NCBI GenBank assembly: GCA_037893245.1
Contig: JBAIAA010000318.1
Span: forward strand, 62,001-126,000
DNA length: 64,000 nt
Reading direction: 5' to 3'
DNA from: Crossaster papposus
Taxonomy: Eukaryota > Echinodermata > Asteroidea > Velatida > Solasteridae
The position numbers and the translations under genes are program-made. Numbering within the stretch: position 1 is the first letter of the stretch; each line of letters begins with the position of its first letter. Below the pieces are notes generated by a model. It had not been told where the DNA came from and did not search any database. It saw only the letters and a program-made list of their open reading frames with translations. Below are positions 1 through 30,367 of this stretch, one piece after another.

Positions 1-183
1 AATGTTTTTGCCTTAGTTTTATTCAATCTAATAAAGAGATCGTTGTCGCAGCACAAAATCACTATTGAATAATCATTACCCATTACAGAATCGAGCCCAA
101 TCGAATGCATTTTCTGGAACCTTAGTTTCTGAGGTTCGACCCCGGGAGGTGGTCCACTTAACTCCAATACATTACGTAACTGT

Positions 184-437
184 AGCGTTCGTTTTCGACC
201 AGTGTCGGGCAGTGGTTCAAATATTTCTTTTTTGTAATTTTTGTTTGCGAATGTTTTTCATTACCAAAAATTTGAACAATATATCATATTTTCAGAACAA
301 TTAGAGCAATCATATAGAGCAATCATTTTGCTGGATGCCTACAACCATTATTTACTTTCAAATAAGTGAAGTATTTCTTAATAACTCAGTAGTAAAAAAA
401 ATCGTTATCTGCAAACAGTGTATCCTTCCTTTAAATA
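184..437. repeat. TTAA-MITE family A, truncated copy
   Basis: Matches the right part of family A (see 23,022): the gcgttgg/gtcgggcagt stretch, ttgctggatgcctaca, and the end tgtatccttccttta. The left TIR is missing. The flanks (1-183, 438-779) show nothing else I recognise. Confidence 0.75.
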
Positions 438-779
438 GGACAAGTAAACAAATTCAAAAATAAAGCTATATTTTGCAGATTCACAATTAAGAGAAACGCT
501 GTTGTAACGATGTCATACCAGCTGGGTTTATGCTTAACCTAGCACTAAAGACAAAACTTGGAGGTTCATTATTTTAGAACCTAAACATTATGTGGTAGTT
601 GATATCCATTTGGATAGAACTTACATAGGAAAAGCCGAAGAGGCTGAACTCCAGCATGCCTGTAAACGGAAGAAAACTAAGTCTTAAAATAGTCTTTAAT
701 ACAAGTTTCATTTATACTAAAAGTCAAGGGTTTGTCTACTCTGCCAATTTTATTGATAAGAAATGGATTGGTGAATGGA

Positions 780-1200
780 TCGGATCCCCCTCGACGACGG
801 AGCCCCCTCCCCGACGGAGCCCCCATCCCGACGGAGCCCCCATTCCCGACGGATGACCCCTTCCCAACCGAGCCCCCTCCCAATGGAGCCCCCTCCCCGA
901 CGGGGCCCCCTCCCCGACGGGCCCCTTTTCCCGACAGAGCCCCCTCCCCGACAGAGCCCACTCCCCGACGGAGCCCCCTCCCCGATGGAGCCCCCTCCTC
1001 GACGGAGCCCCTCCCCGACGGAGTCCCTTTACCGACGGAGCCCCCTTCCTGACGGAGCCCCCTTCCTGACGGAGCCCCCTTCCCGACGGAGCCCCCTTCC
1101 CGAGGGAGACCCCTTCCGACGGATCCCCCTCCTCGACGGAGCCCCTCCCCGACGGAGCCCCTTCACCGACGGAGTCCCCTTCCCGACAGAGCCCCCTTCA
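780..1200. repeat. GC-rich minisatellite, unit like gacggagcccccttcc
   Basis: About 420 bp of degenerate 12-18 bp units such as gacggagccccctcccc. It makes spurious proline/arginine-rich open frames on both strands, which I do not call genes. The strand is strongly skewed: C-rich on plus, G-rich on minus. Confidence 0.9.
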
Positions 1201-1499
1201 TTGGAGGTAGTGAGCAAGAGGTGCTATATAAACTGTCAGTTACAGTATCTCACATACCAATAATACTCCAGGGAAGCTGCCGCCATTGGCTTTGATTGTC
1301 TCCCAGCCAGTGTCCCGTGTAGGCGCCGCTGCTTACGTACGTCGACCGGGAGAGAACTATGCTACGCTTGGTTGGGAAAATGGTCTGCAAGGTTCTACAA
1401 AATCGACAAAGTATAATAGAGGCCAAATGAACAGCTCTGTTATAGTCAGGGGGGGGGGGTTGGAGGGGGGAATATTTTAGTTAAGATTTGTCTAAAATC

Positions 1500-2060
1500 A
1501 GCGCAAACGTCCCCGACTAGCGCAAACGTCCCCGACTATAAACAAGAATAACTATAATGGAGAAAGAAATCTACCTTTCTTATCTTCAATGGCATACACC
1601 CATTCAAATAGGGGACGTTAAACAATACGTCCTTGATTGACATTCAAGTACAAAAACTAATAGGTTTTCCGAAAAAAAGGTTTAAAGTACAAACAAAAGA
1701 GGAAAAAGGGGTTTCGGGTTAAAGTATGTAAACACCGGCAATCGTGGACTATAGGGACAACAGGGTTAGGGCATAAAAAAGTCAAACAACTTCTGGACAA
1801 TAGGGGTCCACGGTTGCAGGTGTTTGGGTGCGTTTGTTTTGACCGGCAATCGTGGTCGTCGGACAAAAGAATTGGGAGTCCACGATTGACACAACGTCCA
1901 CGATCTTTTCCCGTGTACAAATCCTATGGCGATCATCCGAAAACGTTAGAGTATAAACAAAAGAGGGAAGACGGTCGGACAATGCCCCGTAGAGTATAAA
2001 CAAAAGAGGGAAGACGGTCGGACAATGCCCCGTCCACGATTGCCGGTCAAAACATAACTG
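1500..2060. repeat. dispersed repeat with a 44-bp tandem duplication
   Basis: Contains gtccccgactagcgcaaac twice near 1,500-1,540 and the unit gagtataaacaaaagaggga...cccc twice at 1,949-2,034. A shorter relative sits at about 35,012-35,196 inside another repeat. Unclassified. Confidence 0.7.
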
Positions 2061-2073
2061 CGTGTGTGTGCGT

Positions 2074-3228
2074 AATGGCCCTGTCACACCAGAACGTTTT
2101 AGGCCAACGCGTGAGTAGCGAGTTAAAAATAGTTTATACGCTGACAAACGCTGAACTTCCACAGAAAAAGTCAAGTGGAACCGTGATTTCAGCGTGTCCA
2201 TAACGCGTTGATAACGGGTTCATAGCGTTCGCCAGCGCGTGAATAACGCGTTAGTAACGCGCTCGACGACTGATGAACGACTGCCCAGCGCGTGCGTAGC
2301 GCGGTCCAACGCGCGCCAGCGTACGGCAACGACCACATGATTAGTTGTACAAAAAGATGACGCGCTACTACAGTAATGGCCCTGGCACACCAGAACGTTT
2401 TAGACCAACGTGTTGGAATTTCGGCAACACGCGGGTAAACGTTGATCAACGCTAGGCCAGCGTTCGCAACGCGCTGAGCGCGTTACCCACACGCTGGAAC
2501 ACGCTGTCACACGCTGAGGCAAAAATACATTTTTCAACATACCTAAAAACATTCAGCGTTTGTCAGCGTGTGACTGCACACGCTGGCGGCGCGCAGGAAG
2601 GCCGTTACTCACGCGTCGAACGCGCTAGACGATCGTTACCAACCCACTACTCTCACGCTGGCGACCCGCTGTCGTATTTTTACTATAAATCAGTGATGCG
2701 TTCCTTACACGCTGAGCGCGTTCCTCATACGCTACTTACGCGCTGGCATACGCTATGAACCCCTTATCAACCTGCATGGACACGCTGAAATCACGGTTCC
2801 ACTTGACTTTTTTCTGTGAAAGTTCAGCAATTGCCAGCGTATCAACTATTTTTAACGCGCTACTTATGCATCGGCCTAAAACGTTCTGGTGTGGCAGGGC
2901 CATAGCCAGCGTTACGCAAGCGTACGCCATCGTGTGAGTAGCGGGTTGATAACGATCGTCTAGCGTGTTCGACGCGTGAGTAACGAACCTCCAACGCGCC
3001 GCTAGCGTGTGCAGTCACACGCTGGCAAACGCTGGAAATTGTAGTTATGTTGAAAAAAACCCTTTTTTTCCAGCGTGTAACAGCGTGTCCCAGCGTGTGA
3101 GTAACGCGCTTAGCGTGTTGCTAACGCTGGCCTATAGCGTTGGTCAGCGTTTGCCAGCGTGTTGCCAAAATTACAACACGCTACTCACGCGTTGGCCTAA
3201 AATGTTCTGGTGTGACAGGGCCATAAGT
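2074..3228. repeat. palindromic repeat cluster with gccctgtcacaccagaacgt ends
   Basis: Four end-like copies of tggccctgtcacaccagaac: forward at about 2,072 and 2,380, inverted at about 2,875-2,905 and 3,195-3,228. This looks like two elements facing each other or nested. The interior is dense in acgcgct/agcgtg words (scores of copies), so the whole piece can fold. Confidence 0.8.
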
Positions 3229-3408
3229 ATAGCCATTAATTCGCCGAACAAACTTGGAAGCAATTTTGTGCAGTGGTGTCGCGTCAGTAATTAGGCCGCG
3301 TGCACGCCGCACGTATACGACAACGACGCGCGCATTCATTGTTTGAGTGCGCGCGCTTTGTCTTTAAGAACGCGTGCAGCGTGAGCATGAGCTTGGTACT
3401 ATACCACG

Positions 3409-3927
3409 CATAGAGCTATATTAGATTACTAGAACGCTAACTCCTTATTTTTACGCGCGGAGATACTATGAATCCATCCTGTACGCAAACATTTTGAATT
3501 CATGTGCGTGGTGTAGAACATAATAAAAATAGATGGACTGAATGTTGACAGTGTACTCTAAATGCAACGCGCGTAGGTCTAAACAGACGCAAACAACTCA
3601 TTACGCGCCTCATGCCAGTTAACAAAAGTCACGGCAAAATCATCGATCTGCAGCGGATAGGCCTATGCGTACGCGCACGCAAATGATTTGCGTTATTTGC
3701 GCAGATAATTTTTTTTAAACGCGCATTTGCTGATCGTGCCTTTTAATTTTGGGCGTATCGGCTTCGGTAACGCATCGTATAGAATACAAACGCAGTGTGC
3801 AAACAGCCGTACAAAAGCCGTACACAATTTCGAGTTGTCCATAGGTTTGTGCACAAACATGGATGCGCCCAGCAGGCATCACTTTGTTCATTGAGCCAGT
3901 GCTCTAATAATTTAATATAGCTCTATG
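3409..3927. mobile_element. TIR element (TAGAGCTATATTA ends), empty-site copy
   Basis: Ends atagagctatattagattac and, inverted, taatttaatatagctctatg. A second copy at about 31,850-32,852 has the same body but carries a 509-bp SINE, so this copy shows the uninterrupted state at ccagcaggcatcac (about 3,870-3,883). Confidence 0.8.
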
Positions 3928-3989
3928 GTACCACCGCGGTAAAATGCTTCTAATTCTGGTCACGGCCGCCGCTATATTAGGAACCTCAC

Positions 3990-22762
<18,773 letters not shown>

Positions 22763-23020
22763 GATAGTCAAGAATCAACGGCAAGATTCTTGGGAAAAAC
22801 CGGCACAAAACTCTGTTCTAGATCTCGCCTTTACAGTTGATGATGGATTTCAACTCCGTATAATACTCGTGTGCTGAACAAACACTTGCAATGTAAAATG
22901 ATACACGGTTACACACGGTTTAATGCGAGCTACAAAGTTCGTCATATGCAACTTGTGGAACCTTGGCCCTGTGTATAAAGTGCTTCCAAATTTGGTTTGG
23001 ATTTGTTTTGCTTTGTCGGT
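22763..23020 (-). other. 5' UTR / proximal promoter region of the GH31 gene (inferred)
   Basis: Between the start codon and the first clear repeat (23,022) is about 260 bp of unique-looking sequence where the leader and core promoter should lie, unless a further 5' non-coding exon exists. On the minus strand a ctttatacac stretch near 22,972-22,981 could be a weak TATA-like site. I see nothing stronger. Confidence 0.3.
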
Positions 23021-23021
23021 T

Positions 23022-23419
23022 AAAGGTAGGATACACCATTGGTAATTGCTTGAATTATCATAAATGAGTAGATTTGGGGGGTTGTATCTTATAGTAAATA
23101 TCGTTTAACTGACCTGTCCGAAGTTTTTCAATCATGGATGCCGAGAAAAGCACGAAAAACAGCGATTGTTTTCAACCGGCGTCGAGCAGTTATTCTTATG
23201 TTACCTTTGTTTTTTTCGCGATCGCCATCCGGCGATCGCAAATTTTTCTTTATAAAATAAAGATTTCAGAATAATTAGAGGATATCTAGCGCAATTATTT
23301 TGCTAGATGCCTAGAATCATTAGCCTATTTACTTTTAAATTAGTAAGATATTTCTTAATAATTTGGTAGTAAATATTTTCGATATCTGCAAATGGTGTAC
23401 CCTACCTTTAAACTATCAC
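23022..23419. mobile_element. TTAA-MITE family A, reference full copy
   Basis: TTAA, aggtaggatacaccattgg; right aaatggtgtaccctacct, TTAA. About 395 bp with a central hairpin of cgcgatcgccatccggcg / cgatcgcaaa. I use this copy to define the family. Confidence 0.93.
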
Positions 23420-23698
23420 AACGCCATTGGCATATGCGGGTGTTATATCGGAATTCGTCGTGTTTGACGAGAGCCGATTTGACACAACTGCTATCTGCAA
23501 AATTACAAGCTTCGGTACACTGGTGCGATAAGGATATAACCTTTGGGCCCTGATCAGAGTTTTATCGAGGTTTTATTTATGTGGAGTGATTAACGGGTGA
23601 CACGATGCGTTGTTCGATCCTTCGATCATTAATTAATTTGGTAGATACATGTATAATCGATTTTAAAGAATCGATTTCGACTCAAAGCCAAAGTTATA

Positions 23699-23812
23699 GG
23701 CCGTGTCCGAATTGCTGGCTTTGGCTGTGACTTCGGCCATAGCTATAATGTTGCTATGACTAGACAACGGCCGAAGTCACAGCCAAAGCCAACAATTCGA
23801 ACATGGCCTTAG
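23699..23812. mobile_element. 114-bp foldback MITE
   Basis: Left aggccgtgtccgaattgctg + gctttggctgtgacttcggc, right the inverse gccgaagtcacagccaaagc + caacaattcgaacatggcct. Almost nothing but arms. Confidence 0.92.
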
Positions 23813-24371
23813 TTCTTTTATTTAATCAACCTCGTCCCCTAATATAGAGGCGCACGCCTCTATTTGTATCGAAATAGATTTCGCGTCAATGTAATAAATC
23901 CATTAATTTGAAAATCCGAAAAGCGAACGTCATTATCACAACTAGTAACAATGGTGTCAAAAAGACAAGAAAATGAAACGGAATTATTTTTTCAGTATCT
24001 TGTAAAACTTTATTTTTACCATCATGCAAAAAAGTATTAAGCTAATATTATTACATAAAACGTACTACATTTTTAATCGTCTTACTTGACGTGTGGGTAT
24101 ACAGTTAACTGTTAACGTGTACAATTATAATTTATTTTAAACGAACTTATTTAAGACATTATGGGACCTATCGCCACAAAATGAGAGTAAAGCCAAAATT
24201 TGAAGGGGTAGTCATTTTGTTTGTTTCTTCATGTGATCCTCTGTCTGTAAGTCCTGTTTTTATTCAATTTTGTTCTTCTGTCAAACATCTTTGAAACCTG
24301 TTTCAACCTATTTTTATGTCGTCATACATTTACTGTAACACAACTGTAGGATTTCAAATGACATTTCTTTT

Positions 24372-24560
24372 GTTAAAGGTAGGGTACACCATTTGCAGGT
24401 ATCGAAATTGTTTACTACCAAGTTATTAAGAAATATCTTACTTATTTGAAAGTAAATAATGATTCTAGGCATCCAGCAAAATAATTGTGCTAGATATACT
24501 GTAATTGTTCCGAAAAATTGAATTTCATTAAAAACAAAATTAAGATCGCCGGACGGCAAT
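24372..24560. mobile_element. TTAA-MITE family A, truncated
   Basis: TTAA, aggtagggtacaccatttgc to gatcgccggacggcaatc, where the match stops. Between 23,820 and 24,370 I see no feature. Confidence 0.8.
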
Positions 24561-24887
24561 CACGCATCAAAGCATCAAACGAAAGCAGCGGTGAAACTAA
24601 AAACTCAGTTAAACAAAATAGAAACCATTGTACAAAAACATGGTTGCTAGCAATTTCTAACAAAAAGTAACAGGCAAGCATGCACACATTTATACATAAA
24701 CATGCAAGTAATGACGGCTAACATTATGTTGCATCGTATAATATTTTGAACCCTGAATCCAAGTTTGAAACAAACACAACAAAACTAAAACTGCGTTCAC
24801 TGGCTTTAATATTTACTCTGTATGAATTGTTACTGGATTGGAAAACTTCCCAAGTCCTATATAAAATCAACCAACTGAACTGTAAAA

Positions 24888-25101
24888 TAACGCTCGGTTC
24901 AGACAGACGGTTCCAGAGTCGCTCCGAACCAAATGAGTGACTTGAGTTTGTCGAACGTCCGATGTCTGAAACAAATAAGGGCGACAAGGCGCGCCAGACG
25001 GGGAACGATCGACTGCTGGGGTTGTTAGAGCGACTCAGGAGCGACTTGATTTCAATTTGGTTCGGCGCGACTGTGGAACGCCTGTCTGAACCGAGCGTAA
25101 G
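24888..25101. mobile_element. 214-bp MITE, acgctcggttcagacag ends
   Basis: Left taacgctcggttcagacaga, right tgtctgaaccgagcgtaa; inner gttccagagtcgctc / gcgcgactgtggaac also inverted. Confidence 0.9.
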
Positions 25102-25371
25102 CTGAAATTGAACGGACTAGGAGCAATATCAAGCACCTTCATGTAAGTAGATGAGCTCATTATAATTCTGCATCCTTAAACCTGGCACAATACCTACCAA
25201 GTTGGAACCATTGGAACTGTCGGGCTTCGATATCAGTTTCGAAAAATACGTGTATACATATGCAGAGGCATAATTCGTTATAGCTGGATAAATCGGGGTG
25301 GGAGATGACAACCTTCACACGGTCCACCCTGTTTCCACTAATGTCATCAAACCGATGTATGCAGCAACAAG

Positions 25372-25735
25372 TTAAAGGTAGGATACACCATTGGTAAATG
25401 CTTGAATTATCGTTAATGGGTAGATTAAGGGGGTTGTATTCCATAGTAAATATCGTTTAACGGACCTGTCCAAAGTTTTACAATCGTGGATGCCGAGAAA
25501 ATCACGAAAAACAGCGTTTGTTTTCAACCGCCGTCGAGCAGTTATTCTTATGTTATTATTGTTTTTTTCGCGATCGCCGTTCGGCGATCGCTTTCAGAAT
25601 AATTACAGGATATTTAGCGCAATAATTTTGCTGGATGCCTAGAATCATTATTTACTTTCAAATAAGTAAGATATTTCTTAATAATTCGGTAGTAAATATT
25701 TTCGATATCTGCAAATGGTGTATCCTACTTGTAAG
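25372..25735. mobile_element. TTAA-MITE family A, near-complete
   Basis: TTAA, aggtaggatacaccattgg to aatggtgtatcctactt. Central cgcgatcgccgttcggcgat present. Confidence 0.9.
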
Positions 25736-25985
25736 CTGCTCATCATACGAAAGAATAAGAACGCTTGGTAAAAGTAGGCCTACTATCTATTAACAATAAT
25801 GACTCTAGTCTTACAATGTACAACAACCATACCTCGATAAAGGGTTACCGTGCACAGTCTCGACTAAGTCGAGAAAATAACGGTTTTTTTTGTTTTTTTT
25901 AAAGCACCCGTAATAATATACCCAGCAAAATGTAGGACCGATGAATTCCCCCCCCCCCCCCCCCCCCCCCAGACACCCATACCTA

Positions 25986-26131
25986 TACACCCTTACGAAA
26001 AAGTCCTGTGGTATTCCTGTACCACAGGAATTTGTCCTGTGGTAATGTCCCAAAAAATGACAGGACATTTCCTGTGGTACTGTCCTGTGGTATTTTTTGT
26101 GGTAATACCACAGGACATTGTCGTAAGGGCG
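25986..26131. mobile_element. 146-bp MITE with cctgtggtat words
   Basis: Left caccctTACGAAAAAGTCCTG, right CAGGACATTGTCGTAAGGGcg, inside which tcctgtggtat and its inverse occur seven or more times. Preceded by a C20 run at 25,949-25,970. Confidence 0.85.
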
Positions 26132-26734
26132 TCGTTACCTAATTACGCGTCTCCCAACAAAACTAAAAAGAATTCCTGAGTAACCACAACATTCCGCAAG
26201 CACATTAATGACCACCACAAAGGAGGTTTTTTCTGTTCCATATCTTGCTTCATATATGCGCGATAACGCCCGTGATAACACATAGGCATGTGGTTTTGCA
26301 TTTAAAACGGACGCAATCATTAGAAGGATGTGATTTCAACGCAAGATTTTCAAAATCCCATCCAAACGCTCTAAATTCACATCCTCTTCCCAGGCCAATT
26401 CATATCCTCTTCCAAATTCACATTAAAATCCAAACTCGCACCCATTGATGGGAAACAGTGTGATCCAAACGGACAGATCGGGATGTTTTGGATCCAAATT
26501 AGGAATATAGTCTGGTTTTTGTATGAGATGTTTGGGGTAAAAACAGACTTAATTTATCGCAATGTGAGATCTAAAAACACGTTTTGTATTCAAATTTAAA
26601 CTGTTGGAATCTTCTCACTCCAATAGTTAGTATCACAAAATATAAGCAACATCGAAAAGTGGATTTGTTTTTGTTAGCGCCATTTTTTTTTTTTTTCGCG
26701 CCATCTTTTTTTCTTCCGTAGCTGTTTTAGGAGA

Positions 26735-27218
26735 TCAATGTACAGACGATGTGCCCTCTGACGTCACGTGTTTACATCTGTATTCAAATGTGCCCGGCAG
26801 TGATGCGCACCCATCGCGTTTTACATAAAATGTGCTTAAAGAGTGACGTCGCAGGTCAGATCGCCTTTGTATTATGTGACCTCTGATGTCATCTCTTAAC
26901 CAAATGTATGTAAAACATGATGCGTGCGCATATTGACGGGCACATTTGAATACAGATGTAAACAGAGGCACAACGTCTATAGACGATGTGCCTCTGTTTA
27001 CATCTGTATTTAAATGTGCCCAGCAGTATGCGCACGCATCTTGTTTTACATACATTTGGTTAAGAGATGACATCAGAGGTCACATAATACAAAGGCTATC
27101 TGACCTGCGACGTCACTCTTAAAGCAAATTTTATGTAGAACACGATGTGTGCGCATACTGCCGGGCACGTTTTAAATACAGATGTAAACACGGAACGTCA
27201 GAGGGCACATCGTCTATA
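26735..27218. mobile_element. two opposed foldback units, gacgatgtgcc ends
   Basis: cagacgatgtgccctctgac at the left, gtcagagggcacatcgtcta at the right, and inner inverted copies of gtttacatctgtattcaaat four times. The middle (about 26,980) has agacgatgtgcctctg facing back, so two units are fused or nested. Confidence 0.85.
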
Positions 27219-27594
27219 GGCCCAAGTGATAGTGGGACACTTTTCAAACTTTCTCTGTTGAGCAAGTTGAACTGAAGGCATTTTCAGTGAAAAATATAGA
27301 GAGATCGATCGTCACCTTCTAACTTTATAGGCCACAGACTTATCAATAACCTATCATACACATCTACTTATTAGTACGTGCGTTAAGGCTAATTAACTAG
27401 ATGTGACTGATTTTTACTATTCTGATTTCCGCAAAAACAAAAGCACTGCGTTCAGCTTGCTTGCTTCATTTATGAGACGCGCATATCGTGGCTATGTTAT
27501 TCATAAGGAGAATTATTCACAATGAGGATCAAACATTCATTAATAATAAGCACTAAAAATGTAAACCTTTTAAGACTACTTTGCTTAACCAGTT

Positions 27595-27826
27595 CGCGCC
27601 GGATGACGTATATAAACGCAAAGTTTTCCCCCAATTCAAAACGGATGATGCATAAACACGCCAAGTTCAAGTTCGGAAATGTCCGTCAGCAGCGAGCAAG
27701 GCCGGAAATGCATGGGTGTGCTTTCCGGCACTATCGGCCTGAACCCGCTTCGGATCGAGTTTTGTTAAAAATAATCCCGCCGCTCAGCTCGGTGATGTTA
27801 AAATAATCCCGGCGCGAACTGGTTAA
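27595..27826. mobile_element. TTAA-MITE family C, copy 1
   Basis: TTAA, ccagttcgcgccggatgacg; right ggcgcgaactgg, TTAA. 224 bp between the TTAAs. Has aacgcaaagttttcccccaa and gagcaaggccggaaatgc. Confidence 0.95.
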
Positions 27827-28321
27827 AAATGTCACATTAAGTGTGACCTCAACTTTTGTGATAATAAAAAGAAAAAAAATATATAAATTAGTCATTATGA
27901 TTAGTAATTAACAAATGTACGTCTAGTGTCTGACATTCTATTTATAACATGCATAGTCATGTGGTGTTTTGTTCAAACCTTTCAAAGCCTTCAAAATACA
28001 CCATTTTCCTTCATTTAGCCTTTTATATTAAAACTTCAGAGTGAACAAGAAATTTGGCAAGGCAACATTCTTTGTTTATCGATTGTTGGACAAAATCATC
28101 AATCGTCTTCACCAAGGCTACTCTTGCCCCAATATTTCGACTTGTAGACTACACCTTTTGAAACTATCCAAAAAGTAACCAACCAAAATACATGTACTGT
28201 TAAAAAGCTATTAATGTACAGATATTAACTACCTGTGAAATTATTCCGTCTGGCAATGCTGTATATTTCGAGAAAACAAATTACAAAAGAATGTCATTTC
28301 TAAATGTGCATCTCAAAGACG

Positions 28322-28790
28322 CACATTTGTGAGCCACTCTGCAAAAATGAGTCTGATGTGTTAAAAATGATGTTGTTGTTTTTCAATTTTACAGTTGGTC
28401 AGAAAAAGCAGGAAATAAGCTTTCATTTGATTATGGCCCAACTCTGTAGTGTAATGCATTGGTCTTTTACAATTTGGGAAAATTTTCATTTTCTCAGTTA
28501 TATTTAAAATGTCTTTGAAGAGAAATGAAGATTTACAATTGTAGTGCTTCATCACATGCTATGGTAAGAGAATGACAAAACCTGTATTAAATTTAATTTA
28601 GGGATCAAAACAATCTTTTCAATCGATCAGATCAAAAAATAAAAAGAGGTGTCGGAGAAAACAAAATGCCTTAAAACAAAAATATTATTTGTTAAAAGAA
28701 AAATCACCTCCGATACAATAAAACAGCCCTTTACGTAATAATGTATTTTGCGACATCTGACTCATTTTTGCAGAGCGGGTCACATTTGGA
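28322..28790. mobile_element. GTGACC-end element (family D), diverged copy
   Basis: Left tgtgagccactctgcaaaaa + tgagtc, right gactcatttttgcagagcgg + gtcaca. Interior AT-rich without coding signal. From 27,830 to 28,320 I see no feature. Confidence 0.8.
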
Positions 28791-29110
28791 CATTTCTGCT
28801 AATAGTGCGCGCAAGTGTTTGAACGACGCACCCGTTGGCTCTACTTATGGTCTGTTCATTGCGTGACAAGCGAGTAGCTGCAATCCACTGGCTGAAAACG
28901 CACCCTTAACGCAGATTGTGGTCGCAATTCAAATTATGACTTGGCAAATTCTGAATTGAACTCGAAGTCTTTGAATATTGTTTTCTCGTAATATATAACA
29001 TTCACAGATACTAAATCTTAACAAGGTTAGTTGAATTGACTTTTCTTTATATTTTTCATAAAGCAATTTTGCTAATTAAATGATAAAAATGCACAACTGA
29101 CAAATGTAAT

Positions 29111-30094
29111 GGGGTTTTGGCAAAATGAGACGGAACTGGGCAGAGGTTGAAATGAGGGTTCTCAGGTATTAGAAAAAGAGGATAAAATCCTCCTCACAGT
29201 GCCGTTTGTTGCATTTTAATCAGACATTCCGATAAAAAGTTATGGTTGATTAAAATTTGTCACCCCAAAAAGATGTTGAGAAAAAGGTCTTTAAAGTTTC
29301 AAATTTTGAACATGTGATATGCAAAAATGTCAATTCAGTGTTTTTCACTAAAACACTTTCATTATATTACACTCAAGAAAAAAAGAAACGCAACACGTAA
29401 AATATTCATTTTTTTTAAGGAAATAGGACCGGCATTGTAAAAATGATACATGTTCTAGATTTTGAAAAAATTTGAGATAAAGGTCGATCTTTATTTATCT
29501 CGTTACGGCTGAGTGATTTGGGTGAGTTCCAAAACTGTGTTTGTGCATTTTATGCTAATGGTTACACATAAAAGAATCCCCGACAAAGAGATCATCCCCC
29601 AGAGACACAACAGCAGCTGAGGGCAGCAATGGAGGAAGAGTGGGCGGCTATCCCACAGGACCAGCTGCGACATTACTGTCGATCCACGAGGCGACGAATT
29701 ACAGCTGTTTTTGAAGCGAATGGAGGTCACGTTAATTTTTGAACTGTAAATGCCACTTTTGTGAGCGGTGGTGCTAACTTGTTTTGTTTTTGTTGTTAAA
29801 CATGAAATAAACATTAGATTACTGGGCTAAAATGTCAAGGACATATGTGGGATTCAAACACATACATTTTATTTTACCAAATTCGGGCAAAACTATAAAA
29901 AAATTAAGTGGTGCGTTTCTTTTTCCTTGAGTGTACTTCTATAGTATTTCTTCAAAAAAAAAAGTTAGTAGACATAACAAAGATTACAAATTTCAATAAA
30001 AATGAAGAAATGAATATCTGCCCTTATTCATTTTTTTCTTCAGTTTTCTTTACTATGCTCTGTGCCCAGTTCCGTCACATTTTGCCAGAACGCC
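29111..30094. mobile_element. foldback element (ttttggcaaaatgagacgga ends) carrying a Tc1/mariner derivative
   Basis: Left ggggttttggcaaaatgaga + cggaactgggcaga, right tgtgcccagttccgtcac + attttgccagaacgcc. The mariner derivative at 29,370-29,933 lies inside, so this one is older. Confidence 0.8.
29370..29933 (+). mobile_element. 564-bp Tc1/mariner derivative with transposase C-terminal remnant
   Basis: Flanked by TA, with TIR cactcaagaaaaaaagaaac and inverse gtttctttttccttgagtg. Reading plus strand up to a TGA at 29,740-29,742, one frame gives RAAMEEEWAAIPQDQLRHYC and RSTRRRITAVFEANGGH, which matches the end of Tc1-like transposases (EEEW..IP...I..L..SM.RR...V....G.H). The DDE catalytic core is absent, so it is an internal-deletion, non-autonomous copy. 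Confidence 0.88.
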
Positions 30095-30234
30095 TTACAA
30101 AATTGTCTATTGTCCGTTTAAGGCTCAACCATAATTCGTGTCCATAACTTTTCCACCTTCTTTCTTCCATTCCCTCCCTTTCCCTTACTCCTACCGCTCC
30201 AAGTCCCTCCGTCCTTTTCCCCGGCTTCGGTCGC

Positions 30235-30367
30235 CTACTTCTGCTCAGCCTTGCCGTATTTCTTGCTCGTGGTCTCCACTTTCTTCTGCCGTCTCTTCAG
30301 CTCGTTCGGGAATTTGTCGTAGCACTTCTTGCAGACAGGCTTCAGGTCAAACTCGATGAACTTACTC
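30235..30367 (-). CDS. LIMS1: PINCH last coding exon: end of LIM5, basic tail, stop
   Basis: Encodes [40 protein letters not shown] and EQK, then TAG. The lysine/arginine-rich tail resembles the C-terminal nuclear-export and localisation region of PINCH. The 3' UTR runs left from 30,234; I cannot fix its end. Confidence 0.96.

Noticed and set aside
775-1263. Proline/arginine-rich and glycine-rich frames
   Set aside because: Products of the C-rich minisatellite at 780-1,200; no start context, domain or splice support.
1-3989. Next GH31 exons downstream of exon 12
   Set aside because: Searched for SRSTF, HWLGDN and GADICGF coding patterns on the minus strand; only repeats were found.
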